Notes: generated from the letters alone by a model not told the origin. Counted from the first letter of the stretch, positions 17,640-26,746 are shown. The stretch: DNA of 61,569 nucleotides from an uncultured Flavobacteriaceae bacterium (GCA_905479475.1 CAJQMT010000034.1:1-61569), one strand, 5' to 3'. Numbers and translations are program-made.

Positions 17640-18446
17640 ATGGATTTTTCGAAAATAAAATTGATTGTTAGTGACATGGACGGCACTTTGCTAGACTCAA
17701 ATCACACCGTAAGCGATTATTTTTTTGAATTGTTCCGAAAACTTCAAAAAAAAAATATTCACTTTGCAGCTGCGAGTGGACGTCAATACCAAAGTATTGT
17801 TGAAAAATTGAACACCATTCAAAATGACATCACGATCATTTCTGAGAACGGAGGATTTGGGAAATATGGGAAGGAAAATTTGTTTGTTTTTGACCTTCCT
17901 AAAAATCAAATAAACATACCCATTCAGCTCCTAAGAGAATTGGAAAATCCCTACATCGTTCTGTGTGGTAAAAAAGCGGCATATGTCGAGTCTAATGATG
18001 AAAATTTCATCACAACTTTTAGTCAATTTTACAGCTGTTTTCAGGTGGTAGAAGATTTGACAAAAATTACAGATGACACTATTTTTAAAATTGCGGTATA
18101 CCACAAAGAATGCTCCGAAACATACATTTTACCCTTGCTAAAAAACCTGCCCAAAGATTTTCAAATATTGATTTCAGGGAAAAATTGGCTCGATATCTCA
18201 CACCACAACGCGAACAAAGGAAAAGCTTTGACAATTCTTCAAAAAAAATTAGGAGTTTCCAAAGAAGAAACCATGGTTTTCGGAGATTACAACAACGACC
18301 TAAAAATGTTGACCGAAGCTAAATTCAGTTATGCAATGGCAAACGCGCACCCGAATGTAAAAAAAGTGGCCCATTTCGAAACCAAAAGCAACGATGAAAA
18401 CGGGGTAGAAATTGTTTTAGAACAGGTCTTGAATTCAAGAAAGTAA
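17640..18446 (+). CDS. Cof-type HAD-IIB phosphatase
   Basis: Haloacid-dehalogenase phosphatase of the Cof subfamily, 268 aa. Motif I is IVSDMDGTLLDSN, motif II falls near FAAASGRQY, and motif IV is FGDYNNDLKML. The type IIB cap lies between. Such enzymes dephosphorylate sugar phosphates, pyridoxal phosphate or similar metabolites; the exact substrate cannot be told. It ends 4 bp before the convergent TruA-like gene. Confidence 0.9.
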   Translation: MDFSKIKLIVSDMDGTLLDSNHTVSDYFFELFRKLQKKNIHFAAASGRQYQSIVEKLNTIQNDITIISENGGFGKYGKENLFVFDLPKNQINIPIQLLRELENPYIVLCGKKAAYVESNDENFITTFSQFYSCFQVVEDLTKITDDTIFKIAVYHKECSETYILPLLKNLPKDFQILISGKNWLDISHHNANKGKALTILQKKLGVSKEETMVFGDYNNDLKMLTEAKFSYAMANAHPNVKKVAHFETKSNDENGVEIVLEQVLNSRK

Positions 18447-18450
18447 TTTA

Positions 18451-19230
18451 CTACTTTTCAAAATCCAAGCTATGCAGAGACAATCCTGAGGCAGGAGCTA
18501 GTTCTTTCAGCGTTTCCGAACTTGGTTTTCTCAATGTATCATCAATGAAATTCAGCTCAATCTCCCCTTTCCCTAATTGAAATAGCACGCCCATCATCAA
18601 ACGAATTTGATAACGTAAAAAACCATTGCCTTGTACTTTGAGTACATAGGTCTTTTCCGGAAAAAAACTAGCAGTTAGCTCGGTATTTTCTGTAATTTCA
18701 GAAAGAAAAATTTCCCTTTCAAAAACTGTTTTTTCAGAAGGCTTGTAGGCATACCTCTGAAAATTGTGCCGACCCTCAAATAGTTTTGCTCCTTTCTGCA
18801 TCAGAGAGATGTCTAAATTCTCTTGGACACCTGTCAGATATGGAGCACAAAAAGGGTGTGTTTTTTCACCATAAGAAAACAAGTAACGATATTCTTTCCT
18901 TTTGCTATCTTGAATGATATTGAAATTAGCCCCTGCTTTTTCAATGGTCAAGGCTCGTATATCATTTGGCAAGCTTTTATTGAACTGTCCAAGAAAGGAT
19001 TTAACTTCCAACTCTTCTTCTAAAAACAATTCAAATGCGGCAGCATTCGCGGAAACCATCATATCCGTTCTACTGGCTCCTAAAATTTTAAAATTGGAGT
19101 GTTTCAACACAAAGGCTAGTGTACGTTCTACCATCTTCTGAACCGTTTTGACCTGCGGCTGCACTTGCCAACCGTGGTAACGAAATCCGAGGTATTGAAT
19201 TTTTATGAGATAGGCATATTTTTTGTTCAT
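18451..19230 (-). CDS. TruA-family tRNA pseudouridine synthase, divergent
   Basis: Pseudouridine synthase of the TruA fold (259 aa). The N-terminal strand IQYLGFRYHGWQVQP matches TruA. The catalytic motif, normally GRTDxGVHA, reads SRTDMMVSA; Asp56 is kept but neighbours differ. KEYRYLFSYGEKTHPFCAPYL and FLRYQIRLMMGVL correspond to later TruA motifs. It may be a paralogue with another target; standard TruA is not in the window. Confidence 0.8.
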   Translation of the reverse strand: MNKKYAYLIKIQYLGFRYHGWQVQPQVKTVQKMVERTLAFVLKHSNFKILGASRTDMMVSANAAAFELFLEEELEVKSFLGQFNKSLPNDIRALTIEKAGANFNIIQDSKRKEYRYLFSYGEKTHPFCAPYLTGVQENLDISLMQKGAKLFEGRHNFQRYAYKPSEKTVFEREIFLSEITENTELTASFFPEKTYVLKVQGNGFLRYQIRLMMGVLFQLGKGEIELNFIDDTLRKPSSETLKELAPASGLSLHSLDFEK

Positions 19231-19267
19231 CTTCTAGCACATACTTATTCAGCGATTCAAAAATCGA

Positions 19268-20809
19268 CTATCTAATGGAATTCATCTTTCGTTTCACAAC
19301 TTCCTCAACAGGCACAGCCTGGATATTCGATTCGAGCCACGATATGATGTCCAAATATAAAAAAGCTCTTTTTTCATACGGATGATTCTCAAACTCTTTT
19401 AATTCTGCATGCAGTTTGCGAAAAGCTTCTTTCAATTCATGTGGATACAACTCTGAAAGATTTCTCAAAAACTTGATCATTTTACGCTGAACGTCGTAGA
19501 GGTTATCCATTTTTAGTAAAAACTTATAGGTCGATTTTACCAATTCGTCAATGTTTTCATCCAAACCAGATTCATAATGTGCTACTAAATTCAAAACCCG
19601 AGTGTAACACAGCAAGTCTTCTCGCATTTTTAAGTCTTTGTTTTGAATGATTTTATTCAGATAAAAAATACATTTTTCATAATCACTAGCACCGAAGTAT
19701 AGACAGCCTATTTTATAATAAAACAGCATGACATGGTGTTGGTCTATTTTTTTTCCAAAAGCCGAAATTTGCTCTAAAATTTCCGGAACAAATGAAGTTC
19801 CTTTTTTAAACTCGCCTTCTAAATAGTATAAATTTATTTTGTGCTGGTACAAATAAAGATTTGACAGCAGCTGTGTATTCTCATTTACAAAAAAGCGTTG
19901 GTATTCGATAGAATCTTCTAAGGAAATAAGTGTTTCGTTGAACTTATAGGTTTGCTGCAAATAAAACAAGGACTCCAAAGAATAATTGACAGCTTTTAGA
20001 TAAAATACAGGATGCAATTGTTTCATATCAGCATACTCGTCAAAAAGCGCTACTAGTTTTTGGGAATAACGATAGCATGACAAAAAATCTTGTGTGATAA
20101 AACCGTACCAGAGCTTCGATTGAAACAAAAACATTTTCCCTGTGAATCCGAGACTCGCAAAATCATACTTTGGCAATCGAGCCTCGTAATAATCATTCAC
20201 AATATTGTAGTCTTTGTCACTTCGAACATAGCCATATTTCAAAAACCAGCTGTACAATTGTAAAGAAAGATTCGACAACTTACTCAATGCCACATTTTTT
20301 TGACTGATGTTCTTCGCTTCAACAGCCAAGACATCTGCGCGATCACTCATACTCCGGGTAATGTATTGTGATTCAATGACTTTTTCCAATTCTATCAATT
20401 CGTGCGCTAAAGTGTACTCTTCCTTCTCAATCGCTAAAACTTTTGCTTTTTCAAGAATTTTCAAACTCTGCTTGTACAAACCCTTGTTGTACAAAATAGT
20501 AGCAAAATCAAATTGCTCACGCAGATGTGTTCGCGTATTTTGATGAATGGGACTTAGTCTCAAACTCACCAGTATTTGTTTGTATAGGTGGGCCTTCGTA
20601 TTGGATATTTGTTGCTTTTTAATATTGGTTTTTTTCAAAACCAACTGCTCATTGTAGGCACTTACCTTGTCTAACAGATTGAACAAGGACATAAAATTGG
20701 CATCGGCATTCCCTCCAAGTCTTCCTACATACAATTTGAATTGTCTCTTTTCAGATTTCGAAAGAGACTTTATCAAAGTAAACAACGCATCTTTTTGCTC
20801 GACTGGCAT
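19268..20809 (-). CDS. Conserved helical-repeat protein of unknown function
   Basis: I do not recognise this 513-aa protein. It has no signal peptide or membrane helix. The N-terminus (about 100 aa) is basic and contains LIKSLSKSEKRQFKLYVGR and KAHLYKQILVSLR. The remainder consists of helical hairpins rich in Leu, Tyr and Glu (for example YNKGLYKQSLKILEKAKVLA), like TPR solenoids. A role as a protein-interaction scaffold is plausible, not shown. It lies 38 bp upstream of the TruA-like gene, same direction, possibly one operon. Confidence 0.75.
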   Translation of the reverse strand: MPVEQKDALFTLIKSLSKSEKRQFKLYVGRLGGNADANFMSLFNLLDKVSAYNEQLVLKKTNIKKQQISNTKAHLYKQILVSLRLSPIHQNTRTHLREQFDFATILYNKGLYKQSLKILEKAKVLAIEKEEYTLAHELIELEKVIESQYITRSMSDRADVLAVEAKNISQKNVALSKLSNLSLQLYSWFLKYGYVRSDKDYNIVNDYYEARLPKYDFASLGFTGKMFLFQSKLWYGFITQDFLSCYRYSQKLVALFDEYADMKQLHPVFYLKAVNYSLESLFYLQQTYKFNETLISLEDSIEYQRFFVNENTQLLSNLYLYQHKINLYYLEGEFKKGTSFVPEILEQISAFGKKIDQHHVMLFYYKIGCLYFGASDYEKCIFYLNKIIQNKDLKMREDLLCYTRVLNLVAHYESGLDENIDELVKSTYKFLLKMDNLYDVQRKMIKFLRNLSELYPHELKEAFRKLHAELKEFENHPYEKRAFLYLDIISWLESNIQAVPVEEVVKRKMNSIR

Positions 20810-20941
20810 TTTCTTTTTTTAAGTTAGAAGGAGTAAAAATAGCAATTTTTATGTTCCTTTTTTACAGATTCCCTGTTTAGATACGCACTGCTTGAAAAAC
20901 CGATACCTCGAAAATTTAATAAATGATATAGCCATCGTAAC

Positions 20942-21004
20942 ATGATAAGACTTAAAATACTGTTATATAGCCTTTTAAACCTTTACCGATCGAGTTTGAT
21001 ATAG
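20942..21004 (+). CDS. Candidate leucine-rich leader peptide upstream of leuA
   Basis: A 20-codon ORF from ATG (20942) to TAG (21002-21004), 80 nt before the leuA start. Seven codons are Leu and three Ile, with two Leu-Leu pairs; segments read ILLYSLLNL. Leu-rich leaders control leu operons by attenuation in other bacteria. Downstream there is a possible hairpin at 21039-21063. No clear TAnnTTTG promoter is seen ahead of it, and AT-rich DNA favours Leu and Ile codons, so chance is a real alternative. Confidence 0.45.
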   Translation: MIRLKILLYSLLNLYRSSLI

Positions 21005-21038
21005 TAAAACTTTTCTCCAAAAGAAGAAAACAAAACAA

Positions 21039-21063
21039 TCGAAATCTTATTTTTGATTTTCGA
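21039..21063 (+). promoter_or_regulatory. Possible attenuator hairpin before leuA
   Basis: TCGAAATC pairs with GATTTTCGA (one bulged T) around an 8-nt loop, between the Leu-rich ORF and the leuA start. It lacks a long T-tract, so it would be a weak terminator. It is relevant only if the leader ORF is real. Confidence 0.35.
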
Positions 21064-21084
21064 ATGTGATAAATAGATCTAAAG

Positions 21085-22245
21085 ATGAGTGATAATACAA
21101 TTCAAATTTTTGACACAACCCTTAGAGATGGAGAGCAAGTTCCTGGTTGTAAACTAAATACCGGTCAAAAATTAGTCATTGCAGAACGTTTGGATCTTTT
21201 GGGAGTTGACATCATCGAAGCAGGTTTTCCTGTTTCCAGTCCAGGAGATTTTCAATCGGTAGAGGAAATTTCGAAACTCGTAAAAAACGCCACTGTTTGT
21301 GGTTTGACAAGAGCTCATGAAAATGACATCAAAGTCGCTGCAGAAGCTTTAAAATACGCAAAAACACCCAGAATTCACACGGGTATTGGAACCTCAGAAT
21401 CACACATCAAATTCAAATTCAATTCCACGCCAGAGAAGATTATTGAACGTGCACAAGCAGCAGTCAAATACGCAAAAGGTTTTGTGGAGGATATCGAATT
21501 TTATGCAGAAGATGCTGGTAGAACAGACAACGAATACCTAGCACGTGTTTGTGAAGCTGTCATAAAATCAGGTGCGACTGTATTGAACATTCCGGATACA
21601 ACAGGTTATTGTTTACCAGAAGAATACGGCGCAAAAATCAAGTATTTAAAAGAAAACGTAAAAGGGATTGAAAATGTCATCCTTTCATGTCACTGTCACA
21701 ACGATTTAGGATTGGCTACAGCAAACGCAGTAGCAGGTGCTATTAATGGCGCTAGACAAATTGAATGTACCATCAACGGAATTGGAGAACGTGCAGGAAA
21801 CACTGCTTTGGAAGAAGTTGTCATGATTTTCAAACAACACCCCGACTTAGGATTGCACACCAATGTAAATTCTCGATTGCTCTTTAGCACAAGTCAAATG
21901 GTTCAAGAACATATGGGAATGTATGTGCAACCAAACAAAGCGGTAGTTGGAGACAACGCTTTTGCACACAGTTCGGGAATTCACCAAGACGGTGTCATCA
22001 AAAACCGGGAGACATATGAAATCATGGACCCCGCAGATGTAGGAGTAAACGAATCTTCTATCGTGTTGACCGCAAGAAGCGGAAGAGCTGCCTTGGCATA
22101 CCGATTGAAGAACAACGGATATGAGTTGACAAAGCTAGAGCTAGATGCAACCTATCCAGAATTCTTGAAATTTGCAGACACAAAAAAAGAAATCAACGAC
22201 GAAGATTTGCATATCCTCATGGAAAAATGCAATATAAAAGCCTAA
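21085..22245 (+). CDS. leuA: 2-isopropylmalate synthase, short form
   Basis: Condenses 2-ketoisovalerate and acetyl-CoA, the first step of leucine synthesis. The 386 aa match the TIM-barrel and first linker of Leu[48 protein letters not shown] (metal histidines), [15 protein letters not shown] and [12 protein letters not shown]. It stops where the C-terminal leucine-binding domain of the ~520-aa enzyme would start, so allosteric inhibition by leucine through that domain is not possible. It stands apart from other leu genes and ends before a strong terminator. Confidence 0.9.
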   Translation: MSDNTIQIFDTTLRDGEQVPGCKLNTGQKLVIAERLDLLGVDIIEAGFPVSSPGDFQSVEEISKLVKNATVCGLTRAHENDIKVAAEALKYAKTPRIHTGIGTSESHIKFKFNSTPEKIIERAQAAVKYAKGFVEDIEFYAEDAGRTDNEYLARVCEAVIKSGATVLNIPDTTGYCLPEEYGAKIKYLKENVKGIENVILSCHCHNDLGLATANAVAGAINGARQIECTINGIGERAGNTALEEVVMIFKQHPDLGLHTNVNSRLLFSTSQMVQEHMGMYVQPNKAVVGDNAFAHSSGIHQDGVIKNRETYEIMDPADVGVNESSIVLTARSGRAALAYRLKNNGYELTKLELDATYPEFLKFADTKKEINDEDLHILMEKCNIKA

Positions 22246-22264
22246 GCTCTTACGCTATATATTC

Positions 22265-22302
22265 AAAAAGCCTCTCTAAAATTTCAGAGAGGCTTTTTTT
22301 AT
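22265..22302 (+). terminator. Rho-independent terminator after leuA
   Basis: AGCCTCTCT (22269-22277) and AGAGAGGCT (22286-22294) form a 9-bp stem, flanked by A on the left and a T7 run on the right. Confidence 0.9.
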
Positions 22303-22329
22303 TTAGAAACGAATTTCTTTCCTCAAAGA

Positions 22330-22357
22330 TTGTAAAAAATAAAAAATAGTACCTTTG
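22330..22357 (+). promoter_or_regulatory. Consensus Bacteroidota promoter of the cysE-cysM unit
   Basis: TTG (22330-22332), a 17-nt spacer, then TACCTTTG (22350-22357). RNA should start near 22362, about 25 nt before the ATG of the Cys-rich leader ORF. Confidence 0.8.
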
Positions 22358-22387
22358 TTTTACATTCTATTTTTAGACATTTGAAAA

Positions 22388-22465
22388 ATGAATCAAAGCA
22401 TCACAAAACAGAGTCGTTTCTTACTTCACAAATTTTCTTTGTTGGATTGTTACTGCTGTCTCTAA
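22388..22465 (+). CDS. Cysteine-codon leader peptide upstream of cysE-cysM
   Basis: A 25-codon ORF (ATG 22388, TAA 22463-22465) between a consensus promoter and cysE. The peptide is basic and polar at first and ends DCYCCL, so three of its last five codons are Cys (TGT TAC TGC TGT CTC). That is the layout of an amino-acid-sensing leader: ribosomes would stall at the C-terminal Cys codons when charged tRNA-Cys is scarce. cysE starts 52 nt downstream. No GC-rich hairpin is present in that gap, so control through coupling, RNA unmasking or Rho is more likely than classic attenuation. Confidence 0.7.
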   Translation: MNQSITKQSRFLLHKFSLLDCYCCL

Positions 22466-22517
22466 AAATACCGTACTTTTATTTCAATTTTTTCATTAAC
22501 ATTACAACACTATAATC

Positions 22518-23309
22518 ATGACAAAAGATCTGATTATCCAAAATATTGGTTCCTTAAAAAAGCACAAATCGATCAATTATGGAATCAAAACAAAAACAGA
22601 AAAATTTACTGAAAAACTGTTTTACACCTTGTTCGATAGTAATGCCGAACTCGCAAAAAGTATTGACGAGCTCGAAAAGCAATTCAAAGAAATTGCCACC
22701 ATCGCTTGCAATAAGCCTGAAGACTTGTGCGATGCTGTTTGGGAAGATTTTGTATCCAAACTACCTTCCATCCTGAAAATGCTCAATCACGATGCGGAAT
22801 ACATCCTAGAAAACGACCCCGCTTCTAAAAGTATTGAAGAAGTTTATTTGACCTATCCCGGGTTTTATGCCATTGCCATCTACCGTCTCAGTCATGAATT
22901 GTATCTATTAGATATGTTGCTTTTCTCAAGACTCATGAGTGAATATGCACATCGTATTACAGGAACCGACATACATGCTGGAGCGACGATTGCATCGCCT
23001 TTTTTTATTGACCATGCTACAGGAATTGTCATCGGAGAAACAACAATTATTCACCCATATGTAAAAGTATACCAAGGAGTTACTTTAGGTGCCCTGAGTG
23101 TCAGCAAAGACATGAAAGATGCTAAAAGACATCCTACAGTGGAAGAAAAAGTATGCATTTATGCGAATGCGACCATTCTCGGTGGCGATACTGCGATTGG
23201 AAAAAACAGCATTGTTGGAGGGAACTCATGGATAACACGTTCCGTTCCTGAAAATTCAGTCGTCATGAACACGACCACGACAGAGGTCCGGATTAAAGAA
23301 AAAAAGTAA
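22518..23309 (+). CDS. cysE: Serine O-acetyltransferase
   Basis: Acetylates serine to O-acetylserine, the precursor that cysteine synthase consumes. It has 263 aa: an N-terminal helical region, then a left-handed beta-helix with hexapeptide repeats. GTDIHAGATI, FIDHATGIVIGETTII (catalytic histidine and aspartate) and YQGVTLGALS are typical. It lies directly after the Cys-rich leader ORF and 73 bp ahead of cysM. Confidence 0.93.
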   Translation: MTKDLIIQNIGSLKKHKSINYGIKTKTEKFTEKLFYTLFDSNAELAKSIDELEKQFKEIATIACNKPEDLCDAVWEDFVSKLPSILKMLNHDAEYILENDPASKSIEEVYLTYPGFYAIAIYRLSHELYLLDMLLFSRLMSEYAHRITGTDIHAGATIASPFFIDHATGIVIGETTIIHPYVKVYQGVTLGALSVSKDMKDAKRHPTVEEKVCIYANATILGGDTAIGKNSIVGGNSWITRSVPENSVVMNTTTTEVRIKEKK

Positions 23310-23382
23310 AGACCGGTTGCCTAATTGAGTACGTCGTTTTGAATTCTAACGACCTCAACTTGTAACTTAAAACTGCGAAACT

Positions 23383-24270
23383 ATGAAATTTAACAAGCTG
23401 GTTGACCTGATTGGAAATACGCCTCTTGTGGAAGCACAAAATTTGGTTCCCAATAAAAATGTAAAATTATTACTAAAGCTGGAAGGGAACAATCCTGGTG
23501 GAAGCGTAAAAGACAGAGCTGCCTACAATATGATCGCTTCTGCTTTGGAAAGTGGAGCTATCAAAAAAGGAGATAAATTAATTGAAGCCACGAGTGGAAA
23601 TACGGGTATTGCCTTGGCAATGATCGCACAGGTTTTGAATATAGATATTGAATTGGTATTGCCTGAAAACTCAACCAAAGAGCGCACGCAAACCATGCGG
23701 GCCTATGGCGCAAAAGTAATTTTGACCCCTGCCGAAGATGGCATCATTGGCTCTCGAGATTTCGCGGATAAAAGGGTGGAAGAAGGAGGCTATGTAATGC
23801 TCAATCAATTCGCTAATGACGACAATTGGAAGGCACATTACAAAACTACAGGACCTGAAATATGGAGAGATACTGAGGGAAAAATTACGCATTTTGTAGC
23901 TGCCATGGGAACAACAGGAACCATTATGGGAACTTCTACCTACTTGAAAGAAAAAAACCCCGCCATCGAGATTGTAGGTGCCCATCCGAGTGATGGATCT
24001 AAAATTCCAGGGATTCGAAAGTGGCCAGAAGAATATTTGCCGAAAATATTTGACCGCTCCAAAGTAGATACTGTTTTAGAGGTAAGCGAAAAAGAAGCGA
24101 GAGCTATGACCAAACGCCTTGCAAAAGAGGAAGGTGTTTTTGCAGGTATGAGCAGTGGAGGCTCCATTGCTACCGCTGTAAAAATTGCCAATTCTTTAGA
24201 GTCCGGTATCGTAGTTGCTATTATTTGTGATCGCGGAGACCGCTACCTATCCTCTGATCTTTTTGATTAG
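23383..24270 (+). CDS. cysM: Cysteine synthase (O-acetylserine sulfhydrylase)
   Basis: PLP enzyme making cysteine from O-acetylserine and sulfide (or thiosulfate in the CysM class). It has 295 aa. The PLP lysine lies in NPGGSVKDRAAYNMI, the substrate loop is EATSGNTGIALA, and the phosphate-binding glycine loop is AAMGTTGTIMG. Length and motifs resemble CysM (cysteine synthase B) rather than CysK. It forms a unit with cysE and ends 13 bp before the convergent penicillin-acylase gene. Confidence 0.93.
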   Translation: MKFNKLVDLIGNTPLVEAQNLVPNKNVKLLLKLEGNNPGGSVKDRAAYNMIASALESGAIKKGDKLIEATSGNTGIALAMIAQVLNIDIELVLPENSTKERTQTMRAYGAKVILTPAEDGIIGSRDFADKRVEEGGYVMLNQFANDDNWKAHYKTTGPEIWRDTEGKITHFVAAMGTTGTIMGTSTYLKEKNPAIEIVGAHPSDGSKIPGIRKWPEEYLPKIFDRSKVDTVLEVSEKEARAMTKRLAKEEGVFAGMSSGGSIATAVKIANSLESGIVVAIICDRGDRYLSSDLFD

Positions 24271-24283
24271 AAAATACGAGGAT

Positions 24284-26680
24284 TTACCGCGCTTTGAACA
24301 CCAAATGATCCTTCAACTTTCGTACATGTTTCTCATTGAGAAGCATCGGCACATAAAACCCTTCGACGTATCTCTTCGCCTGATCTTTGTAATGTTTGCT
24401 AAATGGATTTCCTGATTGACCTGTCGGTAAAATAGCACGGCTATTTTCAATGTCTGAAAAATCAATAACTCTTCTTGTCGAAGCTCCTCCTTTCACATTA
24501 TAAACTCCTGTGGAATCAATTTGACATTGCAGATTGTTCAATACTTCATTGCCTCCATCAACTTCAAAAGGGCCGATATTGAAAAACTTTCTCAAAACAG
24601 CCACCTCTCCCATCGGATGCTTATGTTCAAGTTGGTGTACCCTCCCCCATTTCCACTCAGAAATATTTTTCCCCAATTGTCCCTCTAAATCAGAAATCGC
24701 TTGAGAAAAAACTGCTTTTAAAATTTCATCACGAGTTTCAATTTCCGCTGTATCGATATCATCCCACCAAATAGAGGTCTCATTAGATATTAAAAAATTG
24801 ACTGCTCTCTTTTGCAAATGCGTATTTAAAAATTGATTGAAGTAAGCTGTTCCTATTTCATCTTTCATCGTTTTGTCTAAAAACAAATAAACCATTTTAG
24901 AATAAATTGTGGGCGCTAAAGATTCTTTTACAAAATCGCCTTTCCATCTCTTCAATTCTCCTGCAGCTCTGCCCATATTTGGAGTCAACAAAGCTTTTTC
25001 AATTTTGTCAAGCTCAAAGTATTTCAAAAATGCAAGCGCGGTACTAGAAGTCACATCCAATGCCATTTCTTCCATTTCTTTTGCAGTGAATTGTTCTTTA
25101 GCGTCAAGTATCTTTAAAATTCGTTTGGCTCTATCTTCAGGCAAATAATATCCTGGATATCCTTTTTTTAGAAGAACTCCGTTTTCCTTCACCTGAGCAA
25201 AAGACTGATTGTTGGCAGAGTACACATATCCTTTCTCTGGGTTTATCGCTTTTGGATTTTCAGAAAACTCTACAAAATCCAACTGGTCCTCTATCCCAGA
25301 AGTTCCGTCTAAAACAAACTTTGGATTCGCTTCAATGTTTCTATTGTAAAGTTTTGCTGCTGCCCACCATGCTATATTACCCTCAGCATCTCCATACATA
25401 ATATTCAACCCAGGCGCATGAATCAAACGAACAGCACGCTCAAATTCTTTCAAAGAATTCGCGTGTGACATACCGTAACAGAATTGGAGTAACTTATTTT
25501 CCAACCTTGTATAAATCCAACTCATCGCAAGAGGCCTTTCCGAAGTTCGCGTTTCTAAAACGGAATTTAAGATAGGACCATGGATGGATTTTTTAACACG
25601 CAATTGAACATCTTCCGCATCTTTTACTTTGATTCTTTTTTCCACATAACAAAAGTCCATTACTGTGTCTTTGTAAATGTATTTTTCGTTGTTTTCAGGA
25701 TATTCTTTTTCGTAATAAAAATCGATATCGTCATTTTCAAACATCGTAATTCCATAAGCATAATCTCGGTTATGTCCCAAGAGAGGAAAAGGAGTCAAGC
25801 CCAAGTAAAATCCGTAATTTTCATAATTTGGTGTTTTGATATGCGCTTGATACCAAACGGAAGGTTGCGCAAAACCGATATGAGGGTCATTTTCAAAAAG
25901 CACTTTTCCGCTGATCGATTTTTTTGGACCCAACACCCATGAATTGCTGCCGATAAAAAGTGGGACTGGAATTTTCTCAAAAACTGCTGCAAGAGAACCA
26001 CTGACGCTTGAAGTGCTCGCCAAAATAGCATTTCCTTGGATACTGGTAGCTACAGTATCCAAATCGATAGGCAAATCTTTCAGATATTTGAAACCCAGTT
26101 TTGTTTTTAACGCTGATAACAGGGGATCGGTCTTATGCGCCATCGCAAAACTGAAAGCCATGTATCCAAATACATTGTACACGTCTTTCAATTGAAAATT
26201 CTCTTTTTCCAAGCCAAGTAAGTGATATTCGATAGGAGTAGTTCCTTCATTGATGAATTGATTGATGCCTCCCAAATAAGCTTGACTTAATTGGTAGTAC
26301 TCCGTATCTTTCGTCAATCCCTCAAGGGTTTCTTCAGTTGCTTCTTCAATACCCAAGCTCTTAAAAAAACGATCCACTGCTATGGTTTTTTTCCCGAAAA
26401 GCTCAGACAACCTTCCTGCTGCAATACGCCTAAGCAACTCCATTTGCCAAAGTCGATCTTGTGCGTGCACATACCCTAGCGCCCTGTAAGCATCTTTCTT
26501 TGAAGAAGCATAGATATGAGGAACGCCCAATTCGTCAAAATAGACATCCACATTTTCTACTATGTCTGGGAGATACTGGTGACCATTGTATTTTGGCTTT
26601 TGGAGAGAAAAGAGAATAAAAAAAAGAAGGAGACATGTTCCCACAAAACTCAATAAAATTTTAGTTCGTACGTTTCTCAT
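24284..26680 (-). CDS. Penicillin-acylase-family N-terminal nucleophile hydrolase
   Basis: Secreted or periplasmic amidase of peptidase family S45, made as a precursor that cleaves itself into two chains. An uncleaved-looking hydrophobic segment is near residues 9-27. The alpha part contains HIYASSKKDAYRALGYVHAQDRLWQME. The nucleophile is Ser245 in GSNSWVLGPKKS, the first residue of the beta chain; FENDPHIGF follows. 798 aa is normal for the family. Substrates could be N-acyl homoserine lactones, N-acyl amino acids or peptides. The ATG at 26680 is chosen over a TTG at 26701. Confidence 0.9.
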   Translation of the reverse strand: MRNVRTKILLSFVGTCLLLFFILFSLQKPKYNGHQYLPDIVENVDVYFDELGVPHIYASSKKDAYRALGYVHAQDRLWQMELLRRIAAGRLSELFGKKTIAVDRFFKSLGIEEATEETLEGLTKDTEYYQLSQAYLGGINQFINEGTTPIEYHLLGLEKENFQLKDVYNVFGYMAFSFAMAHKTDPLLSALKTKLGFKYLKDLPIDLDTVATSIQGNAILASTSSVSGSLAAVFEKIPVPLFIGSNSWVLGPKKSISGKVLFENDPHIGFAQPSVWYQAHIKTPNYENYGFYLGLTPFPLLGHNRDYAYGITMFENDDIDFYYEKEYPENNEKYIYKDTVMDFCYVEKRIKVKDAEDVQLRVKKSIHGPILNSVLETRTSERPLAMSWIYTRLENKLLQFCYGMSHANSLKEFERAVRLIHAPGLNIMYGDAEGNIAWWAAAKLYNRNIEANPKFVLDGTSGIEDQLDFVEFSENPKAINPEKGYVYSANNQSFAQVKENGVLLKKGYPGYYLPEDRAKRILKILDAKEQFTAKEMEEMALDVTSSTALAFLKYFELDKIEKALLTPNMGRAAGELKRWKGDFVKESLAPTIYSKMVYLFLDKTMKDEIGTAYFNQFLNTHLQKRAVNFLISNETSIWWDDIDTAEIETRDEILKAVFSQAISDLEGQLGKNISEWKWGRVHQLEHKHPMGEVAVLRKFFNIGPFEVDGGNEVLNNLQCQIDSTGVYNVKGGASTRRVIDFSDIENSRAILPTGQSGNPFSKHYKDQAKRYVEGFYVPMLLNEKHVRKLKDHLVFKAR

Positions 26681-26702
26681 ATTGGGCTGGAAGTTGAACA
26701 AC

Positions 26703-26710
26703 TAAAGATA
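26703..26710 (-). promoter_or_regulatory. -7 box (TATCTTTA) for the acylase gene
   Basis: Minus strand TATCTTTA, one base from consensus, with TTG 21 nt upstream. It faces away from the box at 26747-26754 in the same 100-bp gap. Confidence 0.45.
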
Positions 26711-26746
26711 GTCGAAAATCCTTAATAATAACAATTCGATAATCCG

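Noticed and set aside
22466-22517. Classical terminator-antiterminator attenuator between the Cys leader and cysE
   Set aside because: The 52-nt gap is AT-rich without a stable stem or T-tract following one; only the leader ORF itself is supported.
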